A DNA stretch of 64,000 nt, taken from positions 1,736,001-1,800,000 of the forward strand of contig NZ_CP040814.1 in NCBI RefSeq assembly GCF_019443965.1, written 5' to 3'. A program made the translations under genes and the position numbers. Shown here in pieces: positions 43,464 through 52,548 of the stretch. Every line of letters begins with the position of its first letter. Position 1 is the stretch's first letter. The notes under the pieces were generated by a model that saw nothing but the letters and a program-made list of their open reading frames with translations, was not told where the DNA came from and searched no databases. The DNA comes from Salinibacterium sp. M195 (GTDB lineage: Bacteria > Actinomycetota > Actinomycetes > Actinomycetales > Microbacteriaceae).

Positions 43464-45038
43464 CTATAGCGCCTTGCGACGGCGAACCATCGTGAAGAGC
43501 GCGGGGATGCTGCCGAGCGCGAGAAGCGCGGCGGCTAGCCATGCAGTCGCACCTGTAGCTGAGCCCGTGGAGGCCAGTGCGTCGCGATCTGATGTCGGAA
43601 CGATGGTCACGCCATCGTCTGTGTCGCCGACTCCGGGATCGCCATCGCTAGGATCTGTCGGATCAACCGGTGGCTCGCCGCCGTCAGTTACCTCTGCTTT
43701 GTAGAGGCCCTGCGTGGTGCGGCCTTCGGCATCGGTGATGCGGTACGTGATCAGCGACGAAGCGCCAACGTAGCCCGAGGCGGGCGTGAACACGATGTCG
43801 CTGCCCTCTACGGTGAACGTGCCGACACCGGGTGTGGCGAGCTCAGTGACAGCGTCTCCCGCGGCGTTGAGTAGCTCTGTTGCCGTTGCGATAACAACGT
43901 CACCCGAACCTTCATCGGTCGGACTTGGCGCGAAGCGCTGGGTCTCGTCGATGTCGCCGTGGGTCAGACCCGAGTCGGTGAGGATGCCGCACTCGAGCCA
44001 GGTCAACGTGACGGTACCGTCGAAGCTGCCCTGACCTCGACTTACCGGGATGAGACCCAAGCTCGATGAGACGCCCAGGGCTGAGGCTGGGTTTCCGCTC
44101 GGCGAGTTCTCATTGACATAGCTAGCGCCGCCGCCGCCACCACCGGCGGAAGAATCGCCGCCGTAGGTAGCAGCGCCGCCGCCACCTCCGAAGTAGCCGC
44201 CACCTCCGCCGCCACCGGTTGAGTAGTCGTTGGTGTCATGTGCGCGACCGTTGCCTCCGGCGCCACCCTGATTACCTGCGCCCGAGAACCCGGCGAGCAG
44301 AGCCTGCTCGGAAGCGGGTACGTCGGCTACTCGAGCCGAGTAAGTACCGCCGGCGCCACCATCTGACTCTTGGCCACCCTGGCCGCCGCGAACCATAGAA
44401 CTGTCGATGTCATCGGCGCCGTCTTCCCCATTGCTTCCGGCAACTGCTCCGGCGCTCGTCGGGAGACCTGCGTTTCCACCATCTGAAGTAGTTGGAATGG
44501 TTGGGCCGAAGCCGATCCCACCGCCACCACCGGCAACGATCAGTTCCATGCCGCCGATGGAGATGGAAGTTGCTCCTCCACCGGACCCACCTGTGTGGGT
44601 ACCTTCGACACCTCCATCGCCACTAAAGCCGAGACCTCCGTGGCCTCCGTTGCCGCCATTGGGCCAACCTCCCTGGGCTGCGGGGTAAGCGCCTCGGCGT
44701 CCGGCCCCTGGTTCACCAGCGCCGCCGACCTCTGCGGAGATTGCCATGCCGGGTGTGACCTTGTAGGTGGCGGTGATGTCAGCGCCTGCGCCGGGGTTGA
44801 GTGGCGGAAAGGGGAAGGGTGCCGCCCCGCCGCCACCACCAACTGCGTTGATCGTGACACCGCAGGCTGCGCCCGGAACGACAGATGTGTACTGATCGCC
44901 GGTGAAGGTGATGGTCTCGGCGGCTGGCGCCGGTGCAGCGCTGGCGGCTGTGGCGCCTGTTGCAACGAGCACAGCGGCTAAGCCGAATGCGCTCCCAGCG
45001 GCTACGACGCGTCGTTGTTTGGGCGTGGCTGTTTTCAC
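43464..45038 (-). CDS. glycine-rich LAxTG sortase-anchored surface protein
   Basis: The 524-residue secreted protein has a signal peptide (about 1-35, ending ASAAPAPA). A very glycine-rich region (about 65-335) with short repeats such as GGGGGGGYFGGGGGAA resembles ALK/LTK-type glycine-rich domains. A CshA/Ig-like beta domain (about 350-460) contains FTVEGSDIVFTPASGYVGASSLITYRITDAEGRTTQGLY, followed by an acidic Pro/Asp-rich spacer. It ends in the sorting signal LASTG, a hydrophobic helix and RRRKAL. LAxTG is the motif used by class E sortases of high-GC Gram-positives. It is probably a wall-linked adhesin or fibril subunit. Confidence 0.88.
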   Translation of the reverse strand: MKTATPKQRRVVAAGSAFGLAAVLVATGATAASAAPAPAAETITFTGDQYTSVVPGAACGVTINAVGGGGGAAPFPFPPLNPGAGADITATYKVTPGMAISAEVGGAGEPGAGRRGAYPAAQGGWPNGGNGGHGGLGFSGDGGVEGTHTGGSGGGATSISIGGMELIVAGGGGGIGFGPTIPTTSDGGNAGLPTSAGAVAGSNGEDGADDIDSSMVRGGQGGQESDGGAGGTYSARVADVPASEQALLAGFSGAGNQGGAGGNGRAHDTNDYSTGGGGGGGYFGGGGGAATYGGDSSAGGGGGGASYVNENSPSGNPASALGVSSSLGLIPVSRGQGSFDGTVTLTWLECGILTDSGLTHGDIDETQRFAPSPTDEGSGDVVIATATELLNAAGDAVTELATPGVGTFTVEGSDIVFTPASGYVGASSLITYRITDAEGRTTQGLYKAEVTDGGEPPVDPTDPSDGDPGVGDTDDGVTIVPTSDRDALASTGSATGATAWLAAALLALGSIPALFTMVRRRKAL

Positions 45039-45357
45039 TTGATACTCCGATATTCGGTCGTGCTGGTTGATGGTTGGTTAGGCCATGAGCTGATGGTCTT
45101 CGTGAGCTGAGTTCGTCTCATTCGTGAAGATGCGAACAGGCTGTGTTTCTTGAGCTTTTTTCGAAATAGAAGATGCGGCCAGCCTATCGGGAATCGCGGG
45201 CCGAGTCAGCGCGTGAGTGAGACGCTTGTGATGCATGTGTGAATTAATCGTGATTGCTGCGCGAAAAAGCGCAGCTGCTATAAGCCGTAAGGACCCCTCT
45301 GCAGTTCGTGGACGTCGCAGAGGAGGTTGACGATCTCGGTGCATTTCTCGCTGGGCT
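45039..45357. other. upstream region of the surface-protein gene
   Basis: This 319-base stretch should hold the minus-strand promoter of the surface-protein gene. It is locally AT-richer (around 45220-45270). No RNA gene or repeat was recognised; a minus-strand frame inside it looks non-coding. Confidence 0.4.
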
Positions 45358-45642
45358 CTAATGTGGGGCCGGCTGAAGGTGCTCGTAGAGCGTTTGGCGG
45401 GTAACGCCGAACTCGCGCATGAGTGCTCTTTCGAACTCTGCGAGCGCTCGGATCACGGAAAGCAGAAAGGTGACCATCGCGGTGTCATCACAAGTGGAGG
45501 TCAGGTTCTCTTTCACGAATCGCACCTGGACCTTCGTGACGGCGAGTTGTCGAACGATCGCTTGGAGGTCGTCGAGGTTTCGAGCTAGGCGGTCCATCGA
45601 GCGGACCAGGACTGTGTCGCCGTCGCGGGTGAAATTGATTAG
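45358..45642 (-). pseudogene. serine resolvase relic (Tn3-type), truncated
   Basis: The frame encodes NFTRDGDTVLVRSMDRLARNLDDLQAIVRQL and VRFVKENLTSTCDDTAMVTFLLSVIRALAEFERAL, the core of Tn3-family resolvases/invertases. It then jumps to MREFGVTRQTLYEHL, the end of the C-terminal DNA-binding domain. The roughly 50 residues normally between AEFERAL and the helix-turn-helix are missing, and an in-frame TAG at 45643-45645 cuts off the catalytic Ser region. It is therefore a dead fragment of a transposon or integron-like element. Confidence 0.8.
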
Positions 45643-46054
45643 CTACGGCGCTAGGAAACTCACGCGCGGGTAATCCGGCAGTTTCGCCGCGAAGAGTAAT
45701 GAGCTGTCCGCCGATGAGCCTGCGCTCCGGACCTTGTACAACGTCGACGGTGCCCGGTTGTGGATTCTCAGACGAGAACTGATTGGCTCGATTACCGCGA
45801 AAAGTCACGTGTTGCGAGTGACCGGTTAGCGGGACGAGCGAGCCGAAGCCGACGGTAGGCATCGCCCTCGCGACGCGTGTCTACTCCTTGCTCGCTACGA
45901 CAGAGAGAAATAACAACAACAGCGCCCAAAATGGCTACTTTGTAACGTCAGATGACACCGGAGCTGGTGCTTGACTCATCGAGTAGCGGTGACCGTCGAT
46001 CAGTAGACCCGCGCATAGAGAATTGGGCATTTCGACGGCTTCAGTGGGCGGCCT
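45643..46054. other. intergenic region, possible transposon remnant
   Basis: About 410 bases next to the resolvase relic have no convincing gene. A dyad TTCTC-AGAC-GAGAA lies at 45765-45778; such dyads occur in resolvase res sites, but this is only a possibility. The part after 45900 is AT-richer. Confidence 0.4.
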
Positions 46055-46645
46055 TCACGAAGCAGTCGGCCGAAGAATCAGGCGTACGGAGTCTTCCGGT
46101 GCCATTTCCGCGTAGAAGACGCATTCGGTGATCGTCAGGCTTGGGGGTACCAAACGCTCGAGGCTGTCGGGCAAGTAGCGAGTGTCATGAAGCTCTCCGT
46201 GGTCATTCGACGTGGCTCCCGCCCATAGGCCGTGGAGAATGAGGCCGCCGGGCTGGAGGATTTCGGATTGACGAATCAGCGAGAGCCGGAGTTCTTCGCG
46301 GGTCAGGTGCTGAAGCACCTTGTTGCTGTAAATGGCATCGAAGCGTCGGGTGGTGTTGATCGTGACTGCATCAAGCCGTTCAAGCTCGATGCCGGGCCGG
46401 AGGCGTCTGTACCTGTCAAGGAATGCTTGGGAGAGATCCGACCCGACGACCGTGTATGTTTTGGCGAGCATGTCGAGGTCAACTCCCGGGCCCATGCCCA
46501 ATTCGAGCACACTAGAGCCCGGTTTGAGCAGCTGGGTCAGCCGTTCGACGTGGGTTCGTCCGTCATATCCTCGAGCCATTCTCGTGTAGGCGTGGATGCC
46601 CTCGGTAGTGTCATACATGCTCGCGCCAGTCATGCTCGGTTCCAT
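46055..46645 (-). CDS. class I SAM-dependent methyltransferase
   Basis: The 196-residue protein has the SAM motif I VLELGMGPGVDLDMLA, motif II DAVTINTTRRFDAIYSNKVLQHL and the post-II region ILQPGGLILHGLW. The family resembles UbiE/Tellurite-resistance-type small-molecule methyltransferases. The start overlaps the end of the FAD oxidoreductase gene by 16 bases (other in-frame ATGs at 46633 and 46618 would reduce the overlap), so both are in one minus-strand operon under the divergent TetR regulator. Confidence 0.88.
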   Translation of the reverse strand: MEPSMTGASMYDTTEGIHAYTRMARGYDGRTHVERLTQLLKPGSSVLELGMGPGVDLDMLAKTYTVVGSDLSQAFLDRYRRLRPGIELERLDAVTINTTRRFDAIYSNKVLQHLTREELRLSLIRQSEILQPGGLILHGLWAGATSNDHGELHDTRYLPDSLERLVPPSLTITECVFYAEMAPEDSVRLILRPTAS

Positions 46646-47574
46646 CGCTGTGTTGCGATCTCATGCACGATCGATTCAACACACTCGGCGCCCTGGGCGG
46701 CGGCTGCGACAATTCCGCTAAACCCGGTCTTGGCATCGCCAACCACGTAGAGGTCAGCAACGTTCGTCGCCCCTGCTTCGCTAATGTCCAATGCCGTTGT
46801 TCCCCAGTCAGTAGGCGAACTGGTGACTCCGAGCGACTGCGCGAACGTCGTGGTCGGATGCGAATACTCATCGCTGATGAAGCCAGCGTCGCGTTCGATT
46901 CGTTCACCGGACTCTAGTTCGACGGCGACTAAGCGCCCGTCGTGCGCCTCAAGGCTCCGGATAGGTTCGAGATAAACAGGAACATCGTGTGACGTAAGTG
47001 CGTTGAGCGCCTCGGGTTCAATGGTTGCGCCATTGGTGAAGACCGCGAGGTCTTTGGACCACAACCGGATCATCGGCGCATAGTGAATGGCCATTTCGCC
47101 GCCAAATAGCGCCAACCGTTCGTTGCGGTGCTCGAACCCGTCGCAGAATACGCACGGATACACGCTCTTGCCATACACAGCTTCTATGCCGGCCAAACCC
47201 AACAGTTGCAGGTCATCGGTATAACCGGTAGCGATCACCAGTTTTCTGGTGCTCAGTACGCTGCCATTGGAGAGTGAGACTTCGAACCCCTCGGGGACCC
47301 GGCGAGTCGAAGTCACGGTGTCATTGATGTACTGAACGGTGCCGTAGGCAGCGAGTTGGGCTTTCGCGGTCTCGAACAGCTCACTCGGATGGGCCCCGTC
47401 TCGGGTGAAGAACCCGTGTGAGGCGTTCGTGACGGCATTGCGAGGGGACTCGGCGTTGACGACGACTGTGTCGACTAGGCTGCGCCCCGCGATGAGCGCC
47501 GCGCTCATGCCTGCGGGACCCCCGCCAATGATCACAAGGTCGAGGATATTGAGGTTGGGAAGTTTGGTGCTCAT
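46630..47574 (-). CDS. thioredoxin-reductase-like FAD/NAD(P) oxidoreductase
   Basis: The 314-residue two-dinucleotide-domain flavoprotein has VIIGGGPAGMSAALIAGRSLVDTVVV for FAD, the redox pair CVFC in VYPCVFCDGFEHRNERLALFGG, and the closing LYVVGDAKTGFSGIVAAAAQGAECV. It differs from true TrxB in the CVFCDG motif and loops, matching the group of TrxR-like proteins co-encoded with regulators or small methyltransferases. It is divergent from the TetR gene across a region with two tandem operators. Confidence 0.9.
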   Translation of the reverse strand: MSTKLPNLNILDLVIIGGGPAGMSAALIAGRSLVDTVVVNAESPRNAVTNASHGFFTRDGAHPSELFETAKAQLAAYGTVQYINDTVTSTRRVPEGFEVSLSNGSVLSTRKLVIATGYTDDLQLLGLAGIEAVYGKSVYPCVFCDGFEHRNERLALFGGEMAIHYAPMIRLWSKDLAVFTNGATIEPEALNALTSHDVPVYLEPIRSLEAHDGRLVAVELESGERIERDAGFISDEYSHPTTTFAQSLGVTSSPTDWGTTALDISEAGATNVADLYVVGDAKTGFSGIVAAAAQGAECVESIVHEIATQRWNRA

Positions 47575-47603
47575 GAAAATTCTCCGTCGTTTGCGGCAAG
47601 AGT

Positions 47604-47638
47604 ATGACTGTTGGTCATTCGAGTATGACCGTCGGTCA
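47604..47638. promoter_or_regulatory. tandem TetR operators
   Basis: Two inverted repeats, ATGAC-TGTTG-GTCAT (47604-47618) and ATGAC-CGTCG-GTCAT (47624-47638), are spaced by exactly 20 bases, about two helical turns. They lie between the divergent FAD-oxidoreductase and TetR genes. This is the usual arrangement for cooperative TetR dimers repressing both directions. Confidence 0.85.
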
Positions 47639-47669
47639 TTCGTTCTGCAACTCTGCTATCGTGAGAGCC

Positions 47670-48269
47670 ATGGAACCCTCCGAAAAAGCCCAACTCACCG
47701 GCCGGTTCCAACCCCCCGAGGTCCGTCGTCGCCAAATTCTTGACGCTGCTGCCCGGCTGGCGGTCGACGCCGGTCTCGCTCACACCTCGATTGCAATGGT
47801 CGCGGAGGCCGCGGGAATCGCCAAGGGGTCGATTTACCTGCACTTTGCGTCACGGCAGGAGCTCTTGGCCGCGCTGCAAGCCGATCTCTGGACGCACATG
47901 CTTGAACGACCCGCCGAGATCATCGCGGATCGTGGGTTGACCTGGACTGAAAAACTCGACGCTGTGATTGAACATTGGATGCGTTTCGAAATTGACTCGC
48001 ACGAGCTCTATCACGCTGTATTCCACGCGGTAGCAAGCGAGACGGAAGAGCCGTTTGAGGCGGCGCGGACCTTGCTGGCCGAGATCGTCGACGAGGGGAG
48101 CAGCTCGGGCGAATTCGACCTCGAGGGTCTGGATCCCCAGACGGTCGTTGAATTCCTTCTTCACGCATACAGCGGAGCCTGCCTCCACCACACCGATGCC
48201 CTAACCACGATCGTTGATATCAAAAAGCTCTTCCGTCGAGTCGTCGGAGCAACGCCGCAAGTCCGTTGA
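47670..48269 (+). CDS. TetR-family transcriptional regulator
   Basis: From ATG 47670 the regulator has 199 residues. The N-terminal helix-turn-helix reads RRRQILDAAARLAVDAGLAHTSIAMVAEAAGIAKGSIYLHFASRQELLAAL. The rest is a helical ligand/dimer domain. An upstream in-frame start at 47604 would run through the operators and is rejected. It most likely represses itself and the divergent oxidoreductase-methyltransferase pair; the inducer is unknown. Confidence 0.9.
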   Translation: MEPSEKAQLTGRFQPPEVRRRQILDAAARLAVDAGLAHTSIAMVAEAAGIAKGSIYLHFASRQELLAALQADLWTHMLERPAEIIADRGLTWTEKLDAVIEHWMRFEIDSHELYHAVFHAVASETEEPFEAARTLLAEIVDEGSSSGEFDLEGLDPQTVVEFLLHAYSGACLHHTDALTTIVDIKKLFRRVVGATPQVR

Positions 48270-48685
48270 CGGCGAACTTCAGATCAAGCTCGATCGCCAC
48301 GAGAGCAACCGCTACGCCGGTGAGCGCTCTTCGACGCCATCGATTGTTTGGTCGAGGGGGCGCTCTGCTGCTGTCTTCAAAGACCGCCGAGTTTCACGAT
48401 AATGAATAATCACGTTGACTTTGTGTATTTATTCAATATAGTTGTGTTTAGTCCTCAAGTGCAGTGCCAACAGTGTAGGCCCGGTTCTCCGATTCGCCTT
48501 CACCAATGCACTGAAAAGTCTACGAAGAGCAATGCGTAGTACTTCGGGTTAGCGCCCGTCCTTGAGGGACAAGGACCTCTAGAGGTCGTCCAAAAACCGA
48601 TAGGCATTCACCGACGTGACCTCGTTGCGGTGGCGAATTCCAGCACCCTCATGCGCCAATGGCGGCGTAAAAGAAGGAATCAAAC
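48270..48685 (+). other. long upstream region of the catabolic cluster
   Basis: This 416-base region is AT-rich near 48390-48450, where a promoter and two operator-like motifs are found (separate entry). About 235 bases of untranslated leader follow to the transporter ATG. It holds the partial dyads GGGACAAGGACC/GAGGTCGTCC, but I recognise no riboswitch. Confidence 0.5.
48400..48442 (+). promoter_or_regulatory. promoter with two operator-like motifs
   Basis: TTGACT (48415-48420) and TATAGT (48437-48442), 16 bases apart, form a good sigma-70-like promoter. TAATGAATAAT (48400-48410) lies before the -35 and ATTTATTCAATA (48427-48438, reverse complement TATTGAATAAAT) fills the spacer. A matching motif, ATTATGAATTATTT on the reverse strand, lies before the XRE-cupin regulator at 56938-56951, so that regulator is the likely repressor. 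Confidence 0.6.
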
Positions 48686-49984
48686 ATGCTCAGTACGACT
48701 GTCACAGACACAGTGCACCTCCCCAAGCACCTCACTCCAGAAGTTAGACGGGGCCTTCTCGGTCTCGGGCTCGGCAACACGCTGGAATGGTTCGACTGGA
48801 TGATCTTCGGTCTCCTCTCCGCTTTCATCGGCCCTAAGTTCTTTCCCTCCGACGATCCCCTCACTGCCACGCTGAGCGCTCTCGCCGTCTTCGCCGTTGG
48901 CTTCGCCTTCCGGCCCCTCGGCGGAATCCTGCTCGGAACAATCGCCGACCGCATCGGTCGCCGCCGGGTCATGCTTCTCTCGATCTCGATGATGGCTGGC
49001 ACGACCGCGGTTATCGCGATCGCGCCAACCTACGAACAGATTGGTGCCTGGGCTGGCGTCATCCTGTTGGTCTGCCGTGTAATCCAAGGCGTTTCCACCG
49101 GTATCGAAGCTCCGCTCTCTACGGCGCACGCCGTGGAACTCGCCCCGGTCGGCCGTGAAGGTCTCGTTGCCGGGCTCATGTCTTTCTATGTAAACATCGG
49201 CATCCTGCTCGCGTCACTCACAAGCTTCCTCACCAGTCTTCTTCTCGGCGGCGAGGCCATGGCCGAGTGGGGTTGGCGCGTGCCGTTCATAATCGGGGCC
49301 CTCTTTGGACTCGTCGTTATCTATCTTCGTCGCTCCCTTCCCGAGACAATGACCACCGAAGAACTCGCGGAAGGTTCCCCCAAAAAGGTGTGGACAGATG
49401 TGCGGAAGCACTGGCTCAGTGTCCTCGCGATCATTTTCGTGGTCGGTGCTGCCCAGGCGTACAGCTACGCCTGGAACGTCGGCCTTCCGAGTGCCGCTCG
49501 CGGCAACTTCAAAGAAGACCCCACTCTGGTCTTCGCCCTCACAACGGTGCTCGGCGTCATCCTGGTAATCGGCAGCTGGATCATCGGCAAGCTCGTTGAT
49601 GGCAAAGCAATGTCGAAGTGGTTCCTCGTGACCAGACTCCTCGCCATCCCGTCGGTCTTCCTCATGCTCTTGTATGTCGAGCCAGGAATTTTCAGCTTCG
49701 CTGCGGTTCTCCTCGGCGGCTCGATCGTCCTGGTGCTCAACATGACGCTCTACAACGTTGTCGCCTCATCACTCATGCCCAAGACCTGCCGCGGAACTGG
49801 CGTCTCGCTGGGATACGGAATCGGAGTCGCTCTCTTCGGCGGAACCGCCTCGTACCTACTCGTGTGGCTGCAATCCGAGGGATTGACGTGGGTGTTCCCG
49901 GTCTACGTCGCCGTGCTCTCCATTCTCAGCATCGTCTTCTATCTGCTCGCCCGCCGCTCAAACGGCCTCTTCGTTGGAAATTAA
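48686..49984 (+). CDS. MFS transporter, metabolite:proton symporter type
   Basis: The 432-residue protein has twelve predicted helices. LGNTLEWFDWMIFGLLSAFIGPKFFPSDDP and GFAFRPLGGILLGTIADRIGRRRVM are the signatures of the MHS family (KgtP, ShiA, ProP), which takes up organic acids. RVIQGVSTGIEAP follows. It heads the catabolic cluster and probably imports the substrate degraded by the genes downstream. Confidence 0.9.
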   Translation: MLSTTVTDTVHLPKHLTPEVRRGLLGLGLGNTLEWFDWMIFGLLSAFIGPKFFPSDDPLTATLSALAVFAVGFAFRPLGGILLGTIADRIGRRRVMLLSISMMAGTTAVIAIAPTYEQIGAWAGVILLVCRVIQGVSTGIEAPLSTAHAVELAPVGREGLVAGLMSFYVNIGILLASLTSFLTSLLLGGEAMAEWGWRVPFIIGALFGLVVIYLRRSLPETMTTEELAEGSPKKVWTDVRKHWLSVLAIIFVVGAAQAYSYAWNVGLPSAARGNFKEDPTLVFALTTVLGVILVIGSWIIGKLVDGKAMSKWFLVTRLLAIPSVFLMLLYVEPGIFSFAAVLLGGSIVLVLNMTLYNVVASSLMPKTCRGTGVSLGYGIGVALFGGTASYLLVWLQSEGLTWVFPVYVAVLSILSIVFYLLARRSNGLFVGN

Positions 49985-49993
49985 GGAAACACC

Positions 49994-51358
49994 ATGACTG
50001 CTCTCGACTTGCGCACCACCACCGCCGATGTCACGGCGCCCATCGTCTCTCACTCAGACATCCTCGTTGTGGGTGGCGGCCCGGCCGGCGTCGCTGCCGC
50101 CGTCACCGCAGCACGAAGCGGTGCGAGCGTTACCCTGCTCGAGCGCTATTCAGCGCTCGGCGGCCTCGCCTCCGGCGGAATGGTCCTCGTACTCGATGAC
50201 ATGATCAACGGCCCAGAAATAACCGTCACGGGAATTGTCAGCGAGTATGTCGACCGCCTCGAAAGCATCGGACTGGCCGTCGTCCCTCCAGAGGAGGACC
50301 GTCACGCTGCAACCGAAACCTGGAACAAGTGGGGTCGCTTCGGACTCTTCGACTTTCACTCGCACAGTAACCCCAAGCCGGTTTGTTACGCGGCCGCTTT
50401 TGACCCGGATGGGTGGAAGCGTGTGTCTAACGATTTGGTCCGCGAAGCTGGGGTTAATCTCCGACTTCATTCCTGGTTCTCCCGCCCGATCGTCGACGGC
50501 GGGGTAATCAAGGGAGTAATTTGCGAGACCAAGTCAGGCCCGCAGGCGTTCACTGCTGACATTGTCATTGATACCACTGGCGACATTGACGTTGCCTCTC
50601 GTGCCGGGGCGAGTTACGCCCATGACAGCTACCTCACCACCTTGGTATTCCGTCTCGGCGGCGTAGACACCGTCGCTGCGGAAAAGTACGAACAAGAACA
50701 CCCGAAGGAAGCCCGCGCTATCAACCGTCAGGTGAAAAGGCTTCTCGGCGGGGCGTGGGAGCTGTGGTGGTTGAAGACCCCGATCCCGGGTGTTGTCTGG
50801 TGCAATGCGCCTCACATGACCGGATTCGATGGTGTTGACCCTGAAGACATGACCAAGGCGGAGTTCGCCGCTCGCGACCGAATCACCGAAGCGGTCGATT
50901 TCGTCAAGGCGAACCTCCCCGGTTTCGAGAACACCTACATTGTCGATGTCGCCCAGCAGATGGGCGTGCGCCAAACTCGGCTCCTTCAGGGCGAATACGT
51001 CATGACGAAAGAAGATGTGACGTCACGACGCCACTTCACCGACTCCGTTGCGCGGGGTCGTGACTACTACTACCCCTACCGCTCGCTACTGCCCAAGGAA
51101 GTTGACCAGTTGCTCGTTGCTGGACGGCACTATTCCGCAACGCCGGAAGCGCAAAAAATGTCACGCGAGATCCCGCCATGCATGGCGATGGGTCAGGCCG
51201 TCGGCGTGGCAGCAGCGCTCGCTATGGATCAGAACGTTCTCGTCCGTGACGTGCCGGCAGCCGACATCCAGCGCGAAATGCACAAGCATGGCGCCGACCC
51301 CGGAGACGTACCCTCCGCTAACGCCAGCATCGACTCGGATGCGTTGGCTCAGGTATGA
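49994..51358 (+). CDS. FAD-dependent oxidoreductase (FAD_oxidored family)
   Basis: The 454-residue protein has the FAD-binding VVGGGPAGVAAAVTAARSGASVTLLERYSALGGLASGGMV and the closing DQLLVAGRHYSATPEA...SREIPPCMAMGQAVGVAAALA typical of PF12831 enzymes. The stop overlaps the CoA-transferase start by 4 bases. It could oxidise the imported acid or a CoA-linked intermediate; the reaction is unknown. Confidence 0.87.
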   Translation: MTALDLRTTTADVTAPIVSHSDILVVGGGPAGVAAAVTAARSGASVTLLERYSALGGLASGGMVLVLDDMINGPEITVTGIVSEYVDRLESIGLAVVPPEEDRHAATETWNKWGRFGLFDFHSHSNPKPVCYAAAFDPDGWKRVSNDLVREAGVNLRLHSWFSRPIVDGGVIKGVICETKSGPQAFTADIVIDTTGDIDVASRAGASYAHDSYLTTLVFRLGGVDTVAAEKYEQEHPKEARAINRQVKRLLGGAWELWWLKTPIPGVVWCNAPHMTGFDGVDPEDMTKAEFAARDRITEAVDFVKANLPGFENTYIVDVAQQMGVRQTRLLQGEYVMTKEDVTSRRHFTDSVARGRDYYYPYRSLLPKEVDQLLVAGRHYSATPEAQKMSREIPPCMAMGQAVGVAAALAMDQNVLVRDVPAADIQREMHKHGADPGDVPSANASIDSDALAQV

Positions 51359-52548
51359 CTGGCACCGCAACGATGCCCTTAGCCGGAGTCACCGTCGTTG
51401 ACTTCACCCAGGTGTACATGGGGCCGAGCTGTACCCAATTGCTTGGCGACTATGGCGCAGACATCATCAAGGTCGAACGACCGGGTCTCGGCGATATCTC
51501 GCGCAATTCTTTTCCCGACAAGGACGGTCAAGATAACCCGATCTTCCTCTCGATCAACCGCAACAAGCGCAGCTTGTCTATCGACACCCGCAAGGATGAG
51601 GGCCGCGAAGTCCTGCGCAAGCTCCTTGTCGATGCCGATGTTGTTGTCAGCAATTTCCGCGCCGGGGTAATGGATCGGATGGGGTTCGGTTATGAGGAAC
51701 TGAAGGAGATCAACCCTCGCCTCATTTGGGCCTCGGGAACCGGTTTCGGCACGGAAGGGCCTTACGCACATAAGGGCGGCCAGGATGTCATTGCTCAGGC
51801 TTATTCGGGAGTGATGTGGCGCCGGGAGTCTGCGGATTCTCCGCTCTCGGTCTACCCGACAACGCTGTGCGATTACACGACCGGAATGCACCTCATGCAG
51901 GGCATCCTGTTGGCGTTGCGTACTCGTGACGAGTCCGGTGTCGGCCAAAAGGTCGAGGTGACAATGTACGACTCCATGCTGCACATGCAGATGCAGGAGG
52001 CGTGCATGCAGCTCAATCGCGGCTACGAAGTTAACTGGGGAGCCATGCCGCTCAGTGGTGTCTACGCGACGACGGATGGCGCGATCACCATGGTCGGCGG
52101 CTTCACCCCCGATCCGTTGCAGCACATTTCGCGTGCCCTTGAGCTGGACGAGGATCTTAGCCTGCGTCCCGAGTTCGCGACCCTAGAGCAGCAGTTCGAG
52201 CACAAGCCCATTCTGCAAAGCATCTTTCGCGACCGGATTGCCACAAACACCACCGCGTACTGGGGTGAGCGTCTGGAGAACGAGGGTCTGTTGAATGCGC
52301 CGGTACACACGCTGGAGCAGGCACTCGCCGACGAACAGACCGCGGCAAACAAGATGATCGTCGAGGCCGAGCATCCGTCGGTAGGAACGGTGCGGATGCT
52401 CAACGCCCCCATTCGGTTGTCGGCGACGCCGCCGACGATTCGCCGGAGCGCGCCGCGCCTTGGCGAGCACAACGTGGAGGTTCTCAAGGAAAACGGCTAC
52501 GACGCGGATGCTATTGCCAAGTTGCAAGAGTTGGGCGTGCTGCGATGA
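51355..52548 (+). CDS. CaiB/BaiF-type CoA transferase
   Basis: The 397-residue class III CoA transferase has PLAGVTVVDFTQVYMGPSCTQLLGDYGADIIKVERPGLGD, NRNKRSLSIDTRKDEGREVLRKL with DVVVSNFRAGVMDRMG, and ASGTGFGTEGPYAHKGGQDVIAQAYSG. The catalytic Asp lies in LCDYTTGMHLMQGIL, the usual HxD/YD-type region. It would transfer CoA to the carboxylate substrate. It overlaps both neighbours by 4 bases. Confidence 0.92.
   Translation: MTGTATMPLAGVTVVDFTQVYMGPSCTQLLGDYGADIIKVERPGLGDISRNSFPDKDGQDNPIFLSINRNKRSLSIDTRKDEGREVLRKLLVDADVVVSNFRAGVMDRMGFGYEELKEINPRLIWASGTGFGTEGPYAHKGGQDVIAQAYSGVMWRRESADSPLSVYPTTLCDYTTGMHLMQGILLALRTRDESGVGQKVEVTMYDSMLHMQMQEACMQLNRGYEVNWGAMPLSGVYATTDGAITMVGGFTPDPLQHISRALELDEDLSLRPEFATLEQQFEHKPILQSIFRDRIATNTTAYWGERLENEGLLNAPVHTLEQALADEQTAANKMIVEAEHPSVGTVRMLNAPIRLSATPPTIRRSAPRLGEHNVEVLKENGYDADAIAKLQELGVLR

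Noticed and set aside
42841..43704. Long plus-strand frame of 287 codons at the right island end
   Set aside because: It crosses the 3' half of the tRNA and a terminator, and its end is antisense to the surface-protein gene; no domain is seen.
45488..45862. Minus-strand frame of 124 codons near the resolvase relic
   Set aside because: It overlaps the relic in another frame; the resolvase homology is in the other frame.
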